Positions 22,201-23,456 of a DNA stretch of 23,456 nucleotides are shown here, in pieces; the stretch's first letter is position 1; each line of letters opens with the position of its first letter. The position numbers and the translations under genes are program-made. The DNA lies in the IMG/VR virus record IMGVR_UViG_3300013129_000035, positions 1-23,456 of that record. One strand, written 5' to 3'. The stretch is from a virus. The notes beneath the pieces were generated by a model, which did no database searches, was not told where the DNA came from, and worked only from the letters and a program-made list of their open reading frames with translations.

Positions 22201-23456
22201 ACACTACAGAAATTCAAACTGTCAATTCAACAAGAAATTCGGATATTATTGATATAAGGCCAAGAGTTTCCACTTACAGTGTTTCTGAAGGATCAAGATC
22301 TCCTTTAGAATTTTATGGAAGAACATTTACCCAATCTGGAAATTCTTCATCAAATATTTTAGCATCGAACGAGTCTATTATAACAAATTTTTCATTCTAT
22401 TTGGGTAGAATTGATAGAATCTATCTAACAAAAGATGGAAAGTTTCAAATAAAGTATGGAACTCCAGCAGAAAAACCAGAGAAACCAATTTCTGTAGATG
22501 ATTCCTTAGAAATAGCATCTGTTTCTTTACCACCTTATCTTTATGATATATCTCAAGCTTCTATAACATTTCTTGAGCATAAAAGATACAGGATGGTTGA
22601 TATAAAGCAACTTGAAAATAGAATTAGAACTCTTGAATATTATACTGCACTTTCACTATTAGAAACAAATACAAGTAATCTTTTTATTCCAGATTCTTCT
22701 GGATTGAATAGATTTAAATCGGGATTTTTTGTTGATAATTTTACGTCACTTTTGGCACAAGAAGAAAATTATAATTATAAAAATAGCATAGATATAAAAA
22801 ATAAAGAATTGAGACCACAGCACTATACAGATTCAATTGATTTAATTGTCGGTCCAGTTGAAAATGTTGATCCAAACAGAGATTTGTCTACAGCAGACCC
22901 AGAAGGAATTAATATTAAAAAAACTGGAGATATAGTAACTCTAAATTATTCTGAGGTTGAATGGTTAAAACAGACATTTGCAACTAGATCTGAAAGTGTA
23001 ACTCCATTTTTGGTTAGTTTTTGGCAGGGGTCTATTGAATTGACACCATCCTCTGATACTTGGGTCGATACGGTAAGAATTGAAGCAAAAATCATCAATA
23101 CTGAAGGAAATTTTGCTGAAACTCTTGCTCTTGCTTCAAGAACGCTAAATGTAGATCCACAAACAGGGTTTTCTCCTACAATTTGGAATGCTTGGGAAAC
23201 TACTTGGACCGGACAAGAAGTTATTCAAAACACAAGAGAAAGAACAGAAACAACAAATAGTGGTGGCCGATGGGGCGCAAGAGGACTTCGCGGAAATGGT
23301 GATTTAACTGGTGGTGAGTGGATTACTAATAGCACTACAACAGTATTTAAAGATACTTTGCAAGAAGTTAGAGACACTGGAGTTCAAACAAGAACTGGAA
23401 CTCGAACTGTAGTTACTGAACAATTTGATAATACATCCGTTGGTGATAGAGTGGTC
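19239..23456 (+). CDS. DUF4815-type virion structural protein (partial, 3' end outside window)
   Basis: The ATG at 19239, 6 nt after gp8, opens 1406 codons with no stop to the right edge, so the C-terminus is missing. The N-terminus (MTQETNLNVAPYFDDFDANN, then YYKVLFKPGYPVQARELTTL and ILQNQIEKFGQHFFKEG) is the signature of the DUF4815 family of phage structural proteins. A second conserved block at about 1115-1165 reads YRMVDIKQLENRIRTLEYYT and GLNRFKSGFFVDNF, a short helical stretch inside a mostly beta protein. Towards the edge come SFWQGSIELTPSSDTW, NVDPQTGFSPTIWNAWETTW, a Gly/Arg-rich patch (GGRWGARGLRGNG) and a Thr/Arg/Glu/Gln-rich stretch, probably a fibrous or linker part. It stands where T4 has gp9/gp10 and is probably a peripheral baseplate or tail-fibre attachment protein; that role is inferred from position. 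Weak AAAG ribosome site. Confidence 0.9.
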   Translation, partial: MTQETNLNVAPYFDDFDANNDYYKVLFKPGYPVQARELTTLQSILQNQIEKFGQHFFKEGAKVIPGNTAYSTSYYAVELENIYLGVPISDYINQILGSKITGLTSGVTAVVDKIILANESERGNTTLYISYLESNSQDNSSLQFLDGELLSANRTITSSNTVIASEEAFASTLSANSTSIGSAFSISNGIYFAKGQFLNVNDETILLDQYSNKPSYRVGLLINEEIINSDIDFSLNDNSKGFNNYAAPGADRLKITTSLHKKSLDDFDDNNFIELATIDNGILRSQKKTTDYNILENELARRTYSESGDYYVTPFDVSIKESLNNNLGNRGIFNVNQQTYGGQSPSKDLALYQISAGKAFVRGYEIETISSAFLDVPKPRTTKTLENQSINYQTGSTLKLNRVYGSPQIGIGNTYVLSLRDTRVGIASTIAPGKEIGVARVYDFKLDSGSYNSTNSNINEWNISLYDIQIISEITLNEPINLSVPTFVKGKYSGATAFLKSSVSAGVALTVYEKTGNFIQNEPFIFNGIENTRVATAITSYNISDVKSVFGIVGSSSTFSADTIQSTILNIGISTISVVNSLGISTIISTNPIFPKGLKVGNLLKFSNQSAIDPIFASVVSVATTHVRISGVTTVSGVCGGQLPQSSTLQVTDLQLIATDLQGSEDNSFYTELPKQNISSVDLTNATLTIRKSYTVNITNNQLSTTVLAGENETFLPFDSERYLLMRSDGIVETLTSDKISLTNGSTELQIYNLGSNNVGATLVTTLTKIKPKQKIKIKNRVNSIIVDKSKYISSGIGSTTLNDGLNYGNYAYGTRVQDENISLNVPDVVELHSIYESVDTSTPSAPTVELSSITGPTGKTLDLIIGEKFTGQTSGAVAIYAERITDSKISFISKNNINFKEGEIVVFEESNIQAFVTTLNTPSINVSFNFTYNNGQNSSFYDYGVINRKSGVKEPSRKLKIYFSNGYYQSSDDGDITTVDSYSGFDYTTEIQTVNSTRNSDIIDIRPRVSTYSVSEGSRSPLEFYGRTFTQSGNSSSNILASNESIITNFSFYLGRIDRIYLTKDGKFQIKYGTPAEKPEKPISVDDSLEIASVSLPPYLYDISQASITFLEHKRYRMVDIKQLENRIRTLEYYTALSLLETNTSNLFIPDSSGLNRFKSGFFVDNFTSLLAQEENYNYKNSIDIKNKELRPQHYTDSIDLIVGPVENVDPNRDLSTADPEGINIKKTGDIVTLNYSEVEWLKQTFATRSESVTPFLVSFWQGSIELTPSSDTWVDTVRIEAKIINTEGNFAETLALASRTLNVDPQTGFSPTIWNAWETTWTGQEVIQNTRERTETTNSGGRWGARGLRGNGDLTGGEWITNSTTTVFKDTLQEVRDTGVQTRTGTRTVVTEQFDNTSVGDRVV

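Overview
The window reads as part of the genome of a T4-like marine cyanophage (a myovirus of the Prochlorococcus/Synechococcus phage type). The evidence is the T4-style baseplate-wedge block in the order gp25, gp6, a giant protein in the gp7 slot, gp8 and a DUF4815-type structural protein. Small genes that I recognise, from memory, as typical of cyanomyoviruses lie upstream. Every supported gene is on the + strand and packing is tight, with several stop/start overlaps. I see no tRNA, CRISPR, insertion sequence, integrase or metabolic host-like gene.

Layout. (1) Positions 1-750 hold the tail of an unknown gene, a 41-aa gene, a strong hairpin terminator at 312-339, a possible 48-aa gene starting just after it, and a 48-aa single-span membrane protein. 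(2) Positions 751-2124 hold a near-palindrome abutting the start of a 63-aa gene. A sigma70-like promoter at 968-997 then drives a GT-A glycosyltransferase-like gene and two tiny genes coupled by 1-nt overlaps, and a textbook intrinsic terminator closes the unit. (3) Positions 2125-3143 hold two conserved hypothetical genes, 231 and 83 aa. (4) A T4-type late promoter (AATAAATA, 3146-3153) starts the baseplate operon: gp25 (133 aa), gp6 (634 aa), and a 4051-aa protein that alone fills about 52% of the window. (5) A second AATAAATA lies on the stop codon of the giant gene and precedes gp8 (519 aa). A 1406-codon open DUF4815-type gene follows and runs off the right edge.

How the parts work together. 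In T4, gp25, gp6, gp7 and gp8 are the core subunits of the baseplate wedge. Here the gene in the gp7 position carries near its N-terminus a segment resembling the C-terminal part of T4 gp7 (SR-x-x-DFY-x-SKG, then a LFxALYxE stretch). About 3800 residues of repeated beta-rich modules follow, including a YHYH-type domain, at least four other repeat families and a conserved-looking C-terminus. My reading is that this is a gp7-type wedge protein grown into a very large, probably elongated, baseplate or fibre structure. The DUF4815 protein sits where T4 has gp9/gp10 and may be the next peripheral baseplate component.

Composition is uneven. Hand counts of single 60-nt lines gave about 52% GC at 1-60, 47% at 181-240 and 45% at 1381-1440, but 22% at 10021-10080 and 27% at 13681-13740. 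The left accessory genes and the late structural block therefore have visibly different base use.
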